From Sphingomonas endolithica (GTDB taxonomy: Bacteria > Pseudomonadota > Alphaproteobacteria > Sphingomonadales > Sphingomonadaceae), in contig NZ_CP103057.1 in the NCBI RefSeq assembly GCF_025231525.1, positions 1,877,001 through 1,941,000 of the forward strand: a stretch of 64,000 bases of DNA. The letters are read 5' to 3'. Shown one piece after another: positions 1 to 9,150 of the stretch. Each line of letters opens with the position of its first letter. Position 1 is the first letter of the stretch. The notes beneath the pieces are model-generated. The model worked only from the letters and a program-made list of their open reading frames with translations, was not told the origin of the DNA and made no database searches. The translations under genes and the position numbers were made by a program.

Positions 1-148
1 TGCCAGCGCTCCCGGTGAACGCGGAGCACAAGCAGCGACGGTCACCAGCCAACCTCCGAAAGCCAGCGATTTCTTTGCGGGATGCACTGTTCGAGATCAG
101 CAGCGCGGCAATTCCTTCTTTAGGAGAAGGGATCAATGAGGGCTTACT

Positions 149-979
149 TCAATCGCTCAACCAATCGGCTGTGATCTCGCCTCTATGCCCCTCCGGCGCT
201 AGCACGGCGCGCAGGGCTTCCAGCAGAGGCGGCAGCGCCTGCGTCAAGGCGTAGGGCGGATTGACGATATAAAGGCCCGCGCCATTATAGATGCCGGGCT
301 GATCGCCATCGTACAACCAGTGCTCCACCTGCAGTAATTTCGGGATGCCGAGCTTGCGTAACTGCTCCTTCCACCGCCAATGCGTGGCGCGATCCTTTAA
401 CGGAAACCAGATTACCGTCACCCCGTGCGCCCATTTGCGGTAAGCCGCAGCGAGGGTGGCTGTGAGACGTGCGCGTTCATCGGGCTGCTCGTACGGCGGG
501 TCGACCACCACGACGCCGCGCGCGGTGCGGGGCGGCAGCATCGCCAGCCAAAGCTCGTAGGCGTCGCGCTCATGCACGGCAGCGGATGTGTCGCGCATCA
601 CGCGGCGCAGGGCTTGAACGTCCTCGGGGTGTTTCTCGTTCAGGATCAGGAAATCCTGTGGGCGCAGAAGCTGCGCAAGAACCCTGGGCGAGCCGGGGTA
701 GAGGTGCGGCTCGAGCCCGACATTCACCGCCTGTACGGCGGCGCGGTAGTCGTTCAGCAAGGGATTTGGGTCGGCAAAGGCGCGCAGCACGCCCTGCGCG
801 GACTCGCCGGTGCGTCGTGCTTCCTCGCTGCCAAGGTCGTACAGCCCGCAGCCCGCGTGGGTGTCGATTAGGGTCAGCGCGCTCTGTTTTTGCTGCAAGG
901 CCCGCACAAGCGCGACCAGTAGGCTGTGCTTCACGACATCGGCGCTATTGCCAGCATGGAATGAATGTCGATAATTCAT
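149..979 (-). CDS. rlmJ: 23S rRNA (adenine-2030-N6)-methyltransferase RlmJ
   Basis: A SAM-dependent methyltransferase that modifies A2030 of 23S rRNA, acting in the cytoplasm. The protein of 276 residues starts with the family's typical N-terminus MNYRHSFHAGN, followed by VVKH and a glycine-rich SAM-binding segment (DTHAGCGLYDLG). The catalytic DPPYEQPDE motif lies in the second half. The open frame continues 82 codons upstream, but that part has no family similarity, so the ATG at 977-979 is chosen. Length fits the family (about 280 residues). It is a housekeeping gene with no visible operon partner. Identification is firm. Confidence 0.93.
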   Translation of the reverse strand: MNYRHSFHAGNSADVVKHSLLVALVRALQQKQSALTLIDTHAGCGLYDLGSEEARRTGESAQGVLRAFADPNPLLNDYRAAVQAVNVGLEPHLYPGSPRVLAQLLRPQDFLILNEKHPEDVQALRRVMRDTSAAVHERDAYELWLAMLPPRTARGVVVVDPPYEQPDERARLTATLAAAYRKWAHGVTVIWFPLKDRATHWRWKEQLRKLGIPKLLQVEHWLYDGDQPGIYNGAGLYIVNPPYALTQALPPLLEALRAVLAPEGHRGEITADWLSD

Positions 980-1137
980 TGAATTCAAAAAATCTGACGA
1001 TTTGCCTTTATACGTGCCTTGGAGCGCGAGGCGTTCAAGCACCAATCCGGTGCTAGTATAAAGTCGGGCAAAAACCTTCAACGCAGATCGCGCCGTCGCG
1101 GCCATACGGACTTCGGCTCTCGCACGCATCAGTCGCT

Positions 1138-1458
1138 TCAATTGCCTTCGGCATCGACTGCGAACACCACCGGCTTGCCCCGGGACATCGGCTCCCAACC
1201 GGCCGACAGAGCGGCGCGCACGCACCGCGAAATCGTTGCATCATCGAGTTGAAGACGACCGCGCGGCATACCCTTCAAGAGCCGCTTAGGCGGCGGGAAT
1301 GCTACCCATGCTTCGCGTTTGGCACCGCGCTGGAGAAGGGCAATCATCATTCCTTTCCAACCTTCGTCATCCGACTGATGCGGTTCACGCTGGAGGTGCC
1401 AATCATATATGGCGCCGTCGACATCGACGGTGCCGCCGTTACTTTGGGATTTTGACAT
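1138..1458 (-). CDS. Hypothetical protein, 106 residues
   Basis: A small soluble protein of unknown function starting MSKSQSNGGTVDVDG. The open frame continues upstream to 1644, but that extension looks non-coding and overlaps the divergent lipoprotein gene, so the ATG at 1456-1458 is preferred. The middle contains a basic, proline-rich stretch (AFPPPKRLLKGMPRGR), and the C-terminal part resembles a compact alpha/beta fold. No signal peptide or membrane segment is visible. Function not recognised. Confidence 0.5.
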   Translation of the reverse strand: MSKSQSNGGTVDVDGAIYDWHLQREPHQSDDEGWKGMMIALLQRGAKREAWVAFPPPKRLLKGMPRGRLQLDDATISRCVRAALSAGWEPMSRGKPVVFAVDAEGN

Positions 1459-1600
1459 ATAGGCGGTTCTAGCATGCTCGCCCCGCCAAAGCACAGGTTT
1501 GGGGCTGATAGGCTCACGGCTTGGGCTGGCGGAACCGGCATGCAAGTGAAGCCAAGTTTGGTGTCGATATAGGCTTCTTGAGATAAGAGATTGGCCGAGT

Positions 1601-2236
1601 ATGAAGATGCTGCTCCCAGTTTTTATTGCGCTTACGGCGTGCAACTTCGGCGAGACTTATTCTGGCGACAAGCCTGGGACAGACAGCGTCCATATTTCCA
1701 TGGCCGAACGGCAAACGAAGCGGGAGGGAGCAGGAAGGCCCCCGAAAAGCGGCAGGACTTTACCGGCTAATTACATCAAAGCCTTCATGTGCGAATTTGA
1801 CGAGAACCCTGTTGCTGAGGCAAATAGGTTCCATAAGACGTCGGGGGGGCGCGCCGAGCGGGCAGGCGACCTGACCCTGCTTAGATCACTCGGCTTCAAG
1901 AGAGAGTCGCGCGACGGCGATCTTGAGAGTGTCGGCGGCAAGGTCGCTGCGCCACCGGGCCTCGCTATCTTGGGCCTGCCTGTCCGGTTCCTGGAGATAA
2001 ACGGGATGATCGGCGATACAAACGCGTTATACGTAACGACGTTTGCTGACGGGGTCACCGTGGGCCAAGTCGTACAGGCAGCACGACTCGAAATGAATCG
2101 CGCATTCTATACCAAATACAAGATACGTCATTACAGCAGGCGGGTGGATAAAAACCCTCATATCAATACTTACTTGGATGACAGGGGCAGCAGTAAAGCA
2201 ATGCTTTCTTGCAAAATCCAATCTACCCCGGATTAG
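1601..2236 (+). CDS. Putative lipoprotein, 211 residues
   Basis: A protein of unknown function with a very short lipoprotein signal: the lipobox LTAC places the modified cysteine at residue 14 (MKMLLPVFIALTAC), so it is probably anchored in the inner or outer membrane facing the periplasm. No known domain is recognised in the mature part, which is mixed charged and hydrophobic with few cysteines. It is transcribed away from the small hypothetical gene on its left. The Shine-Dalgarno sequence is weak, so the start depends on the lipobox. Confidence 0.55.
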   Translation: MKMLLPVFIALTACNFGETYSGDKPGTDSVHISMAERQTKREGAGRPPKSGRTLPANYIKAFMCEFDENPVAEANRFHKTSGGRAERAGDLTLLRSLGFKRESRDGDLESVGGKVAAPPGLAILGLPVRFLEINGMIGDTNALYVTTFADGVTVGQVVQAARLEMNRAFYTKYKIRHYSRRVDKNPHINTYLDDRGSSKAMLSCKIQSTPD

Positions 2237-2758
2237 GTGGACTGGTGAGTATGAGGTAGCAAATCTCACAATCCAGAGGACAAGCTGTTGTTACGATACG
2301 GCATTGCTGACGACGGTCATAGATGGCTTTGCGGCCGAGGCCGGAGAGACCCACAAGGCGACATTCACGGCCCCGGCCGCGCTCCCCGGAACCGGACTTT
2401 CGTTCAGGTTCGCGTTGCTGTTTTCTCAATCTCCATTTTACTGGGCTGGCCGTCTCGTTGGAGGTCGGCCAGGTACGTGGTCCGGACGGCAGATCGAGCA
2501 CAAAGCGTAGATATGAGAGGACTAGCCCAGTGTTGGGAATGTCACGCTTTGCATTCCGCCAGACTATCGAATTCGCACTGCGCCACCGATCCCTGCCACT
2601 GCCGAGCTACAATCGCGGATTACGTTGCTTGAAGGCACGGCCGACGAGTAGGTTTGCAAACCGATCAGAACTGTGATGGCCGCAGCAATCCTGATCGTCG
2701 CTGCCAACAAGCTGGGGGCCTCGAAACGTCCGGCGTTCCGCCTCGGCCGTCCGGCCGT
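2237..2758. other. No gene seen
   Basis: About 520 bases between two convergent lipoprotein genes. Several open frames exist on both strands but none shows a recognisable family, signal peptide or good ribosome binding site. Confidence 0.5.
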
Positions 2759-3235
2759 TCAGGTCTCGAACCAGGACAGATATACGCGTACCCGGCCCTC
2801 GTTGGCCGGCGCTACTCCGACGTTCAAGTATGTCGCGGCCGGCAGGTTGAATTGGGCGCCCTTGATCGCGGGCTCGTCGCTCGGGTGCCAGGCACCCTCG
2901 CTGGCGCCCAGCAGCGTCGCTTCGTTGGCGGTATAGCGATCGGGCGCAACCGCATCGAGCGGCGGCGTCGCCTGCATCGCCGCCCATTCACCGGCCGGCA
3001 TGAGCAGGATCAGTCGCGCATTGTCGTCCATCCCGCGTTCCTGCCGCACATATTCCACGATAGCGGAGGGCGGGGCCTTCAGGCCGATCCGGGCGAGAAT
3101 GGGAGCAGCGTCCTGGCCCTGCTTTATGGACGTGGGGGTCACGGCAATCCTTTCGGGTTGGGGGGCAGCCTGGCCGCACGACGCAAGCGCCGCGAGCGAG
3201 CCAGTGACGAGCGAGCGGACGAGACCTGCACGCAT
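2759..3235 (-). CDS. Putative lipoprotein, 158 residues
   Basis: A small exported lipoprotein: a positively charged start (MRAGLVRSLV), a hydrophobic stretch and a lipobox LASC near residue 20. The mature part (AAPQPERIAVTPTS onward) has no family I recognise. It starts directly after the stop of the upstream peptidoglycan-binding gene, so the two are almost certainly one operon and may work together at the cell envelope. Function is inferred only from this context. Confidence 0.65.
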   Translation of the reverse strand: MRAGLVRSLVTGSLAALASCGQAAPQPERIAVTPTSIKQGQDAAPILARIGLKAPPSAIVEYVRQERGMDDNARLILLMPAGEWAAMQATPPLDAVAPDRYTANEATLLGASEGAWHPSDEPAIKGAQFNLPAATYLNVGVAPANEGRVRVYLSWFET

Positions 3236-4360
3236 TTACCGCCGCCCCGCCTGTAGGATAAGGTTTTCGCTGGGGGCGCTGACTTCCCCGACCCAGCTGA
3301 GGCGTCGCCGGAGCGACCCATAACAAGTATATTCTTTGGTCAGGCCCTGGCGATGGAATTCACCCATGAATTCGTCGGTGATGCGAATGCCGCCAATCTC
3401 GACTTCTTTGCCGCCGTCCCAGTTGTAGCGGTCGAAGAACTTGTAGGTGAAGTCGACGTCATAGCGGCGGTTCGCGCCCGTGCCCGTCATCTCCGCACGT
3501 CCCTTGCCCCACACCGAATAGCCGCCGATGGCGAAATACCAATCGGTGCTTTCCTGCTGCCGGTTGTAACCGCCGCTTCCTCGCCGCGATGTAAAATCAT
3601 AGCGGCCGGGCGGCAGGCCTCGCAGGAATTCCAGCGCCTGGCGGAATTCAACCACCATTACCGTTCTGGCACTTGGCACAGTGCGGATCATGTTTTCCAG
3701 GTCGATCGTCAGGTCGCTACCATGGTTGGCGAAATAATGCTTGAGGTGGCGGGTCGCATTCCGACCGATGACGTGGCTAGTGCCTAGCTCCAGCATCTGC
3801 TGGATCGCCACCGCCTGGGCGATGGCCGAAAAGGTCCTGGGCTTGGTGTTCCATCCTCCCGCGCCTGGGTCGGGTGTGACGGTGGGGTCCGAGGTGCCGA
3901 TCTCGTAATTCTCATCCCAGAGCGGAAGCGGGTATGGGTCCGCCGGGCCGATCGGTTTCGCACCTCGGGCGGCCGCCTTTGCCGCGGACTTGCTCGAGTA
4001 GTTGCGACCCGGGCGCGGCTTGATCGTAAGTGTGAGGGGCTGCTTGACCGCCAGATACTGGTCGACGGCGCCCAGCGTTGCCGCCTCCACGATCCCCGTC
4101 TGCGGAAGCGCGCGGTCGCGCTGGACGGCGCGAACCATGCCAGTTGTCTCCTCCCCGTAGAAGCCGTCCATGGCATTGCCCTTGCCAGTCGAACGGGTGA
4201 GTCCATAGCCGAGGTCGCGTAACGCGGCCTGGACCTGCGCGACGCCAAGCGAACGGGCCCCGGTCCTCAACGCGCCACCGCCCGCGGCAATGCTGCGCAA
4301 CTCGGCGGCGTTTGCTAAATAGGGTGAGCGCAGAACCGGCATCGACGGGCTCCTGTTCAA
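3236..4360 (-). CDS. Peptidoglycan-binding domain protein
   Basis: A 374-residue protein with an N-terminal peptidoglycan-binding (PG_binding_1-like) domain at roughly residues 35-105: LGVAQVQAALRDLGYG, then DGFYGEETTGMVRAVQ and a following LPQTGIVEAATL. After a basic linker rich in K and A comes a region of about 230 residues with many aromatic residues (RYDFTSRRGSGGYNRQQE, DWYFAIGGYSVWGKG), resembling secreted or contact-dependent effector-type proteins, but no catalytic motif is evident. There is no obvious signal peptide. It shares an operon with the lipoprotein gene immediately downstream. The first domain is clear; the role of the rest is unknown. Confidence 0.75.
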   Translation of the reverse strand: MNRSPSMPVLRSPYLANAAELRSIAAGGGALRTGARSLGVAQVQAALRDLGYGLTRSTGKGNAMDGFYGEETTGMVRAVQRDRALPQTGIVEAATLGAVDQYLAVKQPLTLTIKPRPGRNYSSKSAAKAAARGAKPIGPADPYPLPLWDENYEIGTSDPTVTPDPGAGGWNTKPRTFSAIAQAVAIQQMLELGTSHVIGRNATRHLKHYFANHGSDLTIDLENMIRTVPSARTVMVVEFRQALEFLRGLPPGRYDFTSRRGSGGYNRQQESTDWYFAIGGYSVWGKGRAEMTGTGANRRYDVDFTYKFFDRYNWDGGKEVEIGGIRITDEFMGEFHRQGLTKEYTCYGSLRRRLSWVGEVSAPSENLILQAGRR

Positions 4361-4747
4361 GGCGCCAACTATGGCTTCGACTTCAAACGCTGTCGATCCC
4401 TTACTGGCAGCTTCCGCGGCCGATTGCGACGTCGCTGCCAGGATTGCACGGTTGCTTCCTGTGGCATGTTAAATGACTTCCTCATCAGTCCGGGATTCCG
4501 GTCAACTATGCTTTCTACCGTTCATCCCCGTTCCGATTTCGGCGCCGCATCCGCGGTGTGTTCTCCCCCAAGGAGGCTGAACTGACCTTGACGTCGCGCA
4601 GTATAATCGCCTCGTTAAGTGCTATCGCTCCGTTGTGGCGAAGGCCGGCGCGAGATAGCCGCTTCTACCGGATGACCCGACCCACTTCCCGCCATTCAGT
4701 TGCTTCGGGCCCCTTCCCAACTTCCGCCGTCCGTTCAGGTAGAGCAG
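4361..4747. other. Intergenic region, no gene seen
   Basis: About 390 bases upstream of the peptidoglycan-binding gene. It should contain that gene's promoter, but no convincing element or coding frame is seen. Confidence 0.4.
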
Positions 4748-5554
4748 TCAGCCATTGCGCAGATCTCGCGCGTGCCGCCAGAGCTCGCCCATGTGTCGGT
4801 CGAGCGAAGCCGGCACCACCGGCAGCAGTCCGGAGCCTGGATAAACGGTCACCTCGCCGAATAGCGTCTTTCCGGCTATTTCGTAGCAGTCGATGCGGAG
4901 GAACTGATGACCGCGCGCCAGCCGCTCAGCCCCAGCGATCAGCCGATCGAGGGTGCGCGGGCGGGCCGGATCGGCATCGCGGCTTGGTGGTGAAACTCGC
5001 AGCCAGTCGCGGTCCATAACGATCCAGCGGTGCGAGGTCGCTCGGTCGAGATGGACCTGCACGAACGCCGCACGGCCACCGAACACGAACAGCTTGTAAT
5101 CGATGGGCAGCACTTCCTCTTGGCCCAGATAGGGCTCAATTAGCAGCCCCGACGGCACGCTTGCATAGGCCCACTCGTCCAACCAGCGGCCATAGCGCAT
5201 ATTCTCCCAGGATGCCGTCTGCGAACGTGCCGCCTCCCATTCGGCCAGCGTCCGCACGAACGCAATGTGCCCGCAGCCGTGCCGTGCCTTGACCACTAGC
5301 GGCAACGGGGCCGGCGGTTGGTCCGGCAGCGAGCGGCCCTCCCACAGTGTTGGGATCACCCACTCAGGTCCGAGCGCGAGGGCGACTACGGCCTTGACCG
5401 CAACCTTGTCGACAAGTTCCGGCAGCCGAGGATCGCGGTCGTAGAGCTTGCGGTGTTGCACCCATTCGGTGAACCGCTGCGGCGTACTTAGATGCAGAGC
5501 ACGACGGTGCTGCCACAGGTAGGTGAGATGCACACGTAGCAGGGCAAGAACCAT
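4748..5554 (-). CDS. TupA-like ATP-grasp protein
   Basis: Resembles the TupA-like ATP-grasp family, found in teichuronopeptide and exopolysaccharide clusters, where members are thought to ligate amino acids to sugar acids. Visible signatures are the nucleotide-binding segment VVKARHGCGHIAFV, the YGRWLDEWAYA segment, EPYLGQE, and IDYKLFVFGGRAAFVQVHLD followed by MDRDW. At 268 residues it is a normal length. The start is GTG-ATG in tandem (5557 or 5554); I use the ATG. It stands alone here without glycosyltransferases, so its pathway is unknown. Confidence 0.8.
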   Translation of the reverse strand: MVLALLRVHLTYLWQHRRALHLSTPQRFTEWVQHRKLYDRDPRLPELVDKVAVKAVVALALGPEWVIPTLWEGRSLPDQPPAPLPLVVKARHGCGHIAFVRTLAEWEAARSQTASWENMRYGRWLDEWAYASVPSGLLIEPYLGQEEVLPIDYKLFVFGGRAAFVQVHLDRATSHRWIVMDRDWLRVSPPSRDADPARPRTLDRLIAGAERLARGHQFLRIDCYEIAGKTLFGEVTVYPGSGLLPVVPASLDRHMGELWRHARDLRNG

Positions 5555-5812
5555 CACGGACGCTTACGTTGTGCGTTCGGACGGGTGGACGCAAGGATGG
5601 TGGGCCATGAGCAACATAACGGCCGCGCAGGACCGGCAGCTTGACCGATGCGACGACCCACCTCCAGACATTCGCCGCGGCTCGCGCGCTTCCCAATTGT
5701 AGACACTTGTTCAGGTAATTGGCGCCGCCGCTTAACGCATGATGATCATACCTGAACAAGCATCCTCTGCGATCCCGACGGATAAGCTGGACTTACGGTC
5801 GCCTACAATCCT

Positions 5813-6931
5813 TTATCGGCTACCAAATGCAGTTTTCAGTCGCTGGCCTGCGTAGGTTTGAGCGGCACGTGCCTCGGGAATGACCAAGTCACCACCAAAG
5901 AATTCGTGCGTCACGCGTGCGAACTCGCGGCGATCGACCAGAACGCCTGCTGCGCGGAGCCGCTCGGCAAGCATCTCGCCCTCACTGCGGAGCGGGTCGA
6001 TCTGGGCGGCGACGATCGTTACCGGCGGAAGACCGGCGAAGTTGGCGGCGACGAGATTGATCCTGGGATCGGCGGCATCGGCAGGCGTGCGAGTCGTATG
6101 ATGCAGAAACCACGCCATCGCGGCGCGGCTCAACGGAAGCGCGTTGGCGTTCTCCTGATAAGATGCGGTGTTCAGGTCATTACCCGCGATGGGGTAGATC
6201 GACAGGACGTGGACCGGCGCCGGCAGACCGGCATCGCGGGCCGCAATCGCGGTTGCGACGGCCAGGTTACCGCCGGCGCTTTCGCCTGCGAGCGCGATCC
6301 TTGCCGGATCTCCACCCACCGACGCTGCATTGGCGATCGCCCAGCGATAGCTCGCCAGCGCGTCGTCGTGCTGCGCGGGGAACTTGAACTCTGGCGCCCG
6401 GCGATAGTCGACCGAGATCACGATCGCATTCGCCTCTCGCGCCAACGCGCGCGCCGACGCGTCATAGACATTGCGATCCGCGATCACCCAGCCGCCGCCA
6501 TGAAAGTAGACAATTACCGGCAGCGGCGCCCCGACTGACGTTGCCTGCGGCTGATAGAGCCGCGCCGGCAATGGTCCGGCCGCGCCCGCAACTTGGATTT
6601 CTCGCGTAGCGATGTTGGACGGCGGCGTCACGGGACGGTTCGCGAGCTGCGCCGCCGTCATCACGCCATCGGCAAAGCTCGGCTGCAACCGAGCCTCTGA
6701 CGGCGCAAGCGTATGGTATGGCCGCAGGCGCAGCGGACCGGTCAGCGCGTCGAGCACCGCCTGGTTCGCGGCGGTAGGACGGACGCCCGACGCCTCCTGC
6801 CCGGGTTGCCCGTTCCGCAGCGCCGCTACGGTGCCGGGCGTGACCGCCCGACCTGCCGGTTGGGCGCAGCCGCCCAGCGCGGCACTCGCCGCAGCAACGA
6901 TTAGGGCGGTGCGGCTAGCGACGTCTAACAT
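5813..6931 (-). CDS. Alpha/beta hydrolase (hormone-sensitive lipase-like), lipoprotein
   Basis: An esterase/lipase of the HSL family. A lipobox (LGGC, cysteine 22) indicates membrane anchoring outside the cytoplasm. The oxyanion-hole motif HGGG is at residues 144-147, the nucleophile serine is in GESAGG (about 218), and the acid and histidine are probably in QIDPLRSEGE and VTHEFFGG near the C-terminus. The 372-residue length includes about 110 residues before the hydrolase core. Substrate is likely a short-chain ester but cannot be read from sequence. It is divergent from the royal-jelly-family gene, and the two may share a promoter region. Confidence 0.88.
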   Translation of the reverse strand: MLDVASRTALIVAAASAALGGCAQPAGRAVTPGTVAALRNGQPGQEASGVRPTAANQAVLDALTGPLRLRPYHTLAPSEARLQPSFADGVMTAAQLANRPVTPPSNIATREIQVAGAAGPLPARLYQPQATSVGAPLPVIVYFHGGGWVIADRNVYDASARALAREANAIVISVDYRRAPEFKFPAQHDDALASYRWAIANAASVGGDPARIALAGESAGGNLAVATAIAARDAGLPAPVHVLSIYPIAGNDLNTASYQENANALPLSRAAMAWFLHHTTRTPADAADPRINLVAANFAGLPPVTIVAAQIDPLRSEGEMLAERLRAAGVLVDRREFARVTHEFFGGDLVIPEARAAQTYAGQRLKTAFGSR

Positions 6932-7026
6932 GCATCAAGGTCCTCAAATCATGAGTTATTAGCCGCGGAACCAAAGTCGGCAGCGCTTGGTTCCGCGATC
7001 AACCGAGACGATCATGAGGTTAGCTG

Positions 7027-8112
7027 ATGAAGTTCCACCTGCTCCTCGCCGCCGCTGCGGCGGCAACGGCTGCTGCCGCGTCGGCGCAAGGGCCGCGTAT
7101 CGCGCAGGTCTCATCGTTCGATCAGGAAGTCACCGGCGTCGCTGCGGCGCAGGACGGTCGCATCTTCGTGAATTTCCCACGTTGGAACTCGGACGTGCCG
7201 GTGTCGGTCGCGGAGGTGCGGCCTAACGGATCGACCGTGGCGTACCCCAATGCCGAGTGGAACAGCTGGCGGAATGCAGCGGCAGCACAGATCGACCCGC
7301 GCACCCACTTCGTGAACGTACAGAGCGTCGTCGCCGACAAGCGAGGCAGCCTGTGGGTGCTCGACCCTGGCGCTCCTAACGCCGAAAAAGTGCTGCCTGG
7401 GGCGGCGAAGCTAGTAAAAATCGACTTGGCTTCGAACGCGGTCACTCGCATCTATCCGTTCGACGAGACCATCGCGCCGCCTGATTCCTATCTCAACGAC
7501 ATCCGCTTCGCGCCCGACGGGCGACATGCTTTCATGACCGACTCCGGCCGCGGCGCCCTGGTCGTGCTCGATCTCGACAGCGGCGTCGCCACCCGCGTGC
7601 TCGACAAGCATCCCTCCACCATGCTCGATCCAAGCGTGCAGGTGATGACGGACGGTCGCCCGCTACGCCGCCCCGACGGGCGCCAGCCGATGTTTCACGC
7701 CGACAGCATCGAGCTGTCTGCCGACGGTGAATACCTGCTGTGGCAAGCGCTGACCGGCAAGACGATCTATCGGGTACCGATTTCCGCGCTGACCCGACCG
7801 GATGCCACGGCGGACTTGATCGCACGCTCGGTCGAGCGCGTGGCTGAGAACCGCGTTGCCGACGGCTATCTGCGGCTGAGGGATGGGCGCCTGCTCATCA
7901 CCGCGCCCGAGGACAATGCCGTGCGGGTCATGGCCGCCGACGGCACGATCACGCCGCTCATCCAGGATCGCCGACTGCGCTGGCCCGACAGCATGGCCGA
8001 ACTGCCCGATGGTCAAGTGCTGCTGACCACCTCGCGCATCCAGGACAATGACTGGTTCAAGCCTGACGCCAAGCCGGGTGTCGCCACGCAACTGTGGCGG
8101 GTGCGGCCGTGA
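7027..8112 (+). CDS. Major royal jelly protein (yellow) family, secreted
   Basis: A 361-residue protein with an alanine-rich signal peptide (cleavage probably after ASA, near residue 20). It has the beta-propeller signatures of the MRJP/yellow family: GRIFVNFPRW, PNAEWNSWR, SLWVLDPGAPN, YLNDIRFAPDGRHAFMTDSG and HADSIELSADGEYLLW. Family members are often named gluconolactonase-like or L-dopachrome tautomerase-related, but bacterial substrates are mostly unknown. The following DUF4142 gene starts inside its stop codon, so the two form an operon. Confidence 0.88.
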   Translation: MKFHLLLAAAAAATAAAASAQGPRIAQVSSFDQEVTGVAAAQDGRIFVNFPRWNSDVPVSVAEVRPNGSTVAYPNAEWNSWRNAAAAQIDPRTHFVNVQSVVADKRGSLWVLDPGAPNAEKVLPGAAKLVKIDLASNAVTRIYPFDETIAPPDSYLNDIRFAPDGRHAFMTDSGRGALVVLDLDSGVATRVLDKHPSTMLDPSVQVMTDGRPLRRPDGRQPMFHADSIELSADGEYLLWQALTGKTIYRVPISALTRPDATADLIARSVERVAENRVADGYLRLRDGRLLITAPEDNAVRVMAADGTITPLIQDRRLRWPDSMAELPDGQVLLTTSRIQDNDWFKPDAKPGVATQLWRVRP

Positions 8113-8735
8113 TCGCGCGCGTCCTCACCACCATCGCTACCCTGGCGGCGACGCCATGCGCGGCTCAGCTGGCTTCCCTGCCCGCCGGACCTGGAGAGCT
8201 CGCCACGCCTGCTCCACCCGACGCACCGACCGCCGACCACGCCACCCAGCCTCGCGAGTTCACCCAGGCGATCACCCCGCCGCCGCCGGCGCCGCCTGTC
8301 ACGAGCGCGGCCAAGCCGTTCCTGTTCCTTGCTGGCGAAAGCGACATCTTCGAGATCAGTTCCAGCCAGATCGCACTACAGCGCTCGCAGAGCCCAGACG
8401 TGCGGCGCTATGCGGTGATGCTGATCCAGCATCATACGCTCACCACCAACCAAGCGCTCGCTGCTGCGAAGACGGCCGGAATGTTACCGCCCACGCCCGT
8501 GCTCCAGCCCGACGAGCGCGACCAGATTACCCGGCTGATCGCGGTCGATGCAGCCGGGTTCGATCGCGAATACCTGTCGCAGCAGGTGCCCGCGCATGAG
8601 GCCGCGCTTGCTCTGCACCAGGCCTATGCGCAAAGCGGCGACACGCCCCAGCTGCGGACGGTGGCTCAGGGCGCTGTTCCTATCGTTACTGGGCATTTGG
8701 AGGAGGCGCGTAAGCTGCTCGGCGCGAAGCACTGA
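8109..8735 (+). CDS. DUF4142 family protein, exported
   Basis: A DUF4142 (ferritin-like four-helix) protein. The N-terminus (IARVLTTIATLAATPCAAQ) is a signal peptide, followed by a proline-rich linker, then the DUF4142 core: FLFLAGESDIFEISSSQIAL, VRRYAVMLIQHH and REYLSQQVPAHEAALALHQ. The GTG at 8109 overlaps the TGA of the upstream gene (GTGA), which points to translational coupling; an in-frame start at 8094 is possible. The family is common in the alphaproteobacterial periplasm and poorly characterised. Confidence 0.82.
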   Translation: MIARVLTTIATLAATPCAAQLASLPAGPGELATPAPPDAPTADHATQPREFTQAITPPPPAPPVTSAAKPFLFLAGESDIFEISSSQIALQRSQSPDVRRYAVMLIQHHTLTTNQALAAAKTAGMLPPTPVLQPDERDQITRLIAVDAAGFDREYLSQQVPAHEAALALHQAYAQSGDTPQLRTVAQGAVPIVTGHLEEARKLLGAKH

Positions 8736-9150
8736 CGCCGACTGCTGACCTACATCATCCGACACTTCGAGGCGGCAGCGACCACTGACGCGCGGACTAA
8801 TCGCCAGCGGCAGACCGGCGCCGGGTCTGCAGGTCGCCATAGAGTAGGGCTTCGGCCAACCTGGTCTCGCCTTCACACCCGCGGCAGGCGCGATGGATTG
8901 CGGCTGGCGTTAGCGATTTTGGCGGCAGCAGAAGCGAAATGGGCAGCGGTTTTAGGTGAGAGCCGGTCGTGCGGACCAACGCGAGGCCCGAGGTGCGGCA
9001 CAAGACGCTCAGCTAGCGCAGAAGCGGATCCGACATCCTGCTCGGCAGTAAACGTTCAGACCGCCTTCGCTCGTTGCGGGACGTTCTGCCTGCGATAGTG
9101 TGCACCCGCGACCGCAGAGGTCTCTGAACGCAATGACCACCCATCGCTGC
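8736..9150. other. Intergenic region, no gene seen
   Basis: About 415 bases between convergent genes. No recognisable coding frame and no clear hairpin with a T tract. Confidence 0.4.

Noticed and set aside
5858..6538. Long forward open frame of 226 codons
   Set aside because: Exactly opposite the esterase gene; arginine- and aspartate-rich shadow without family features.
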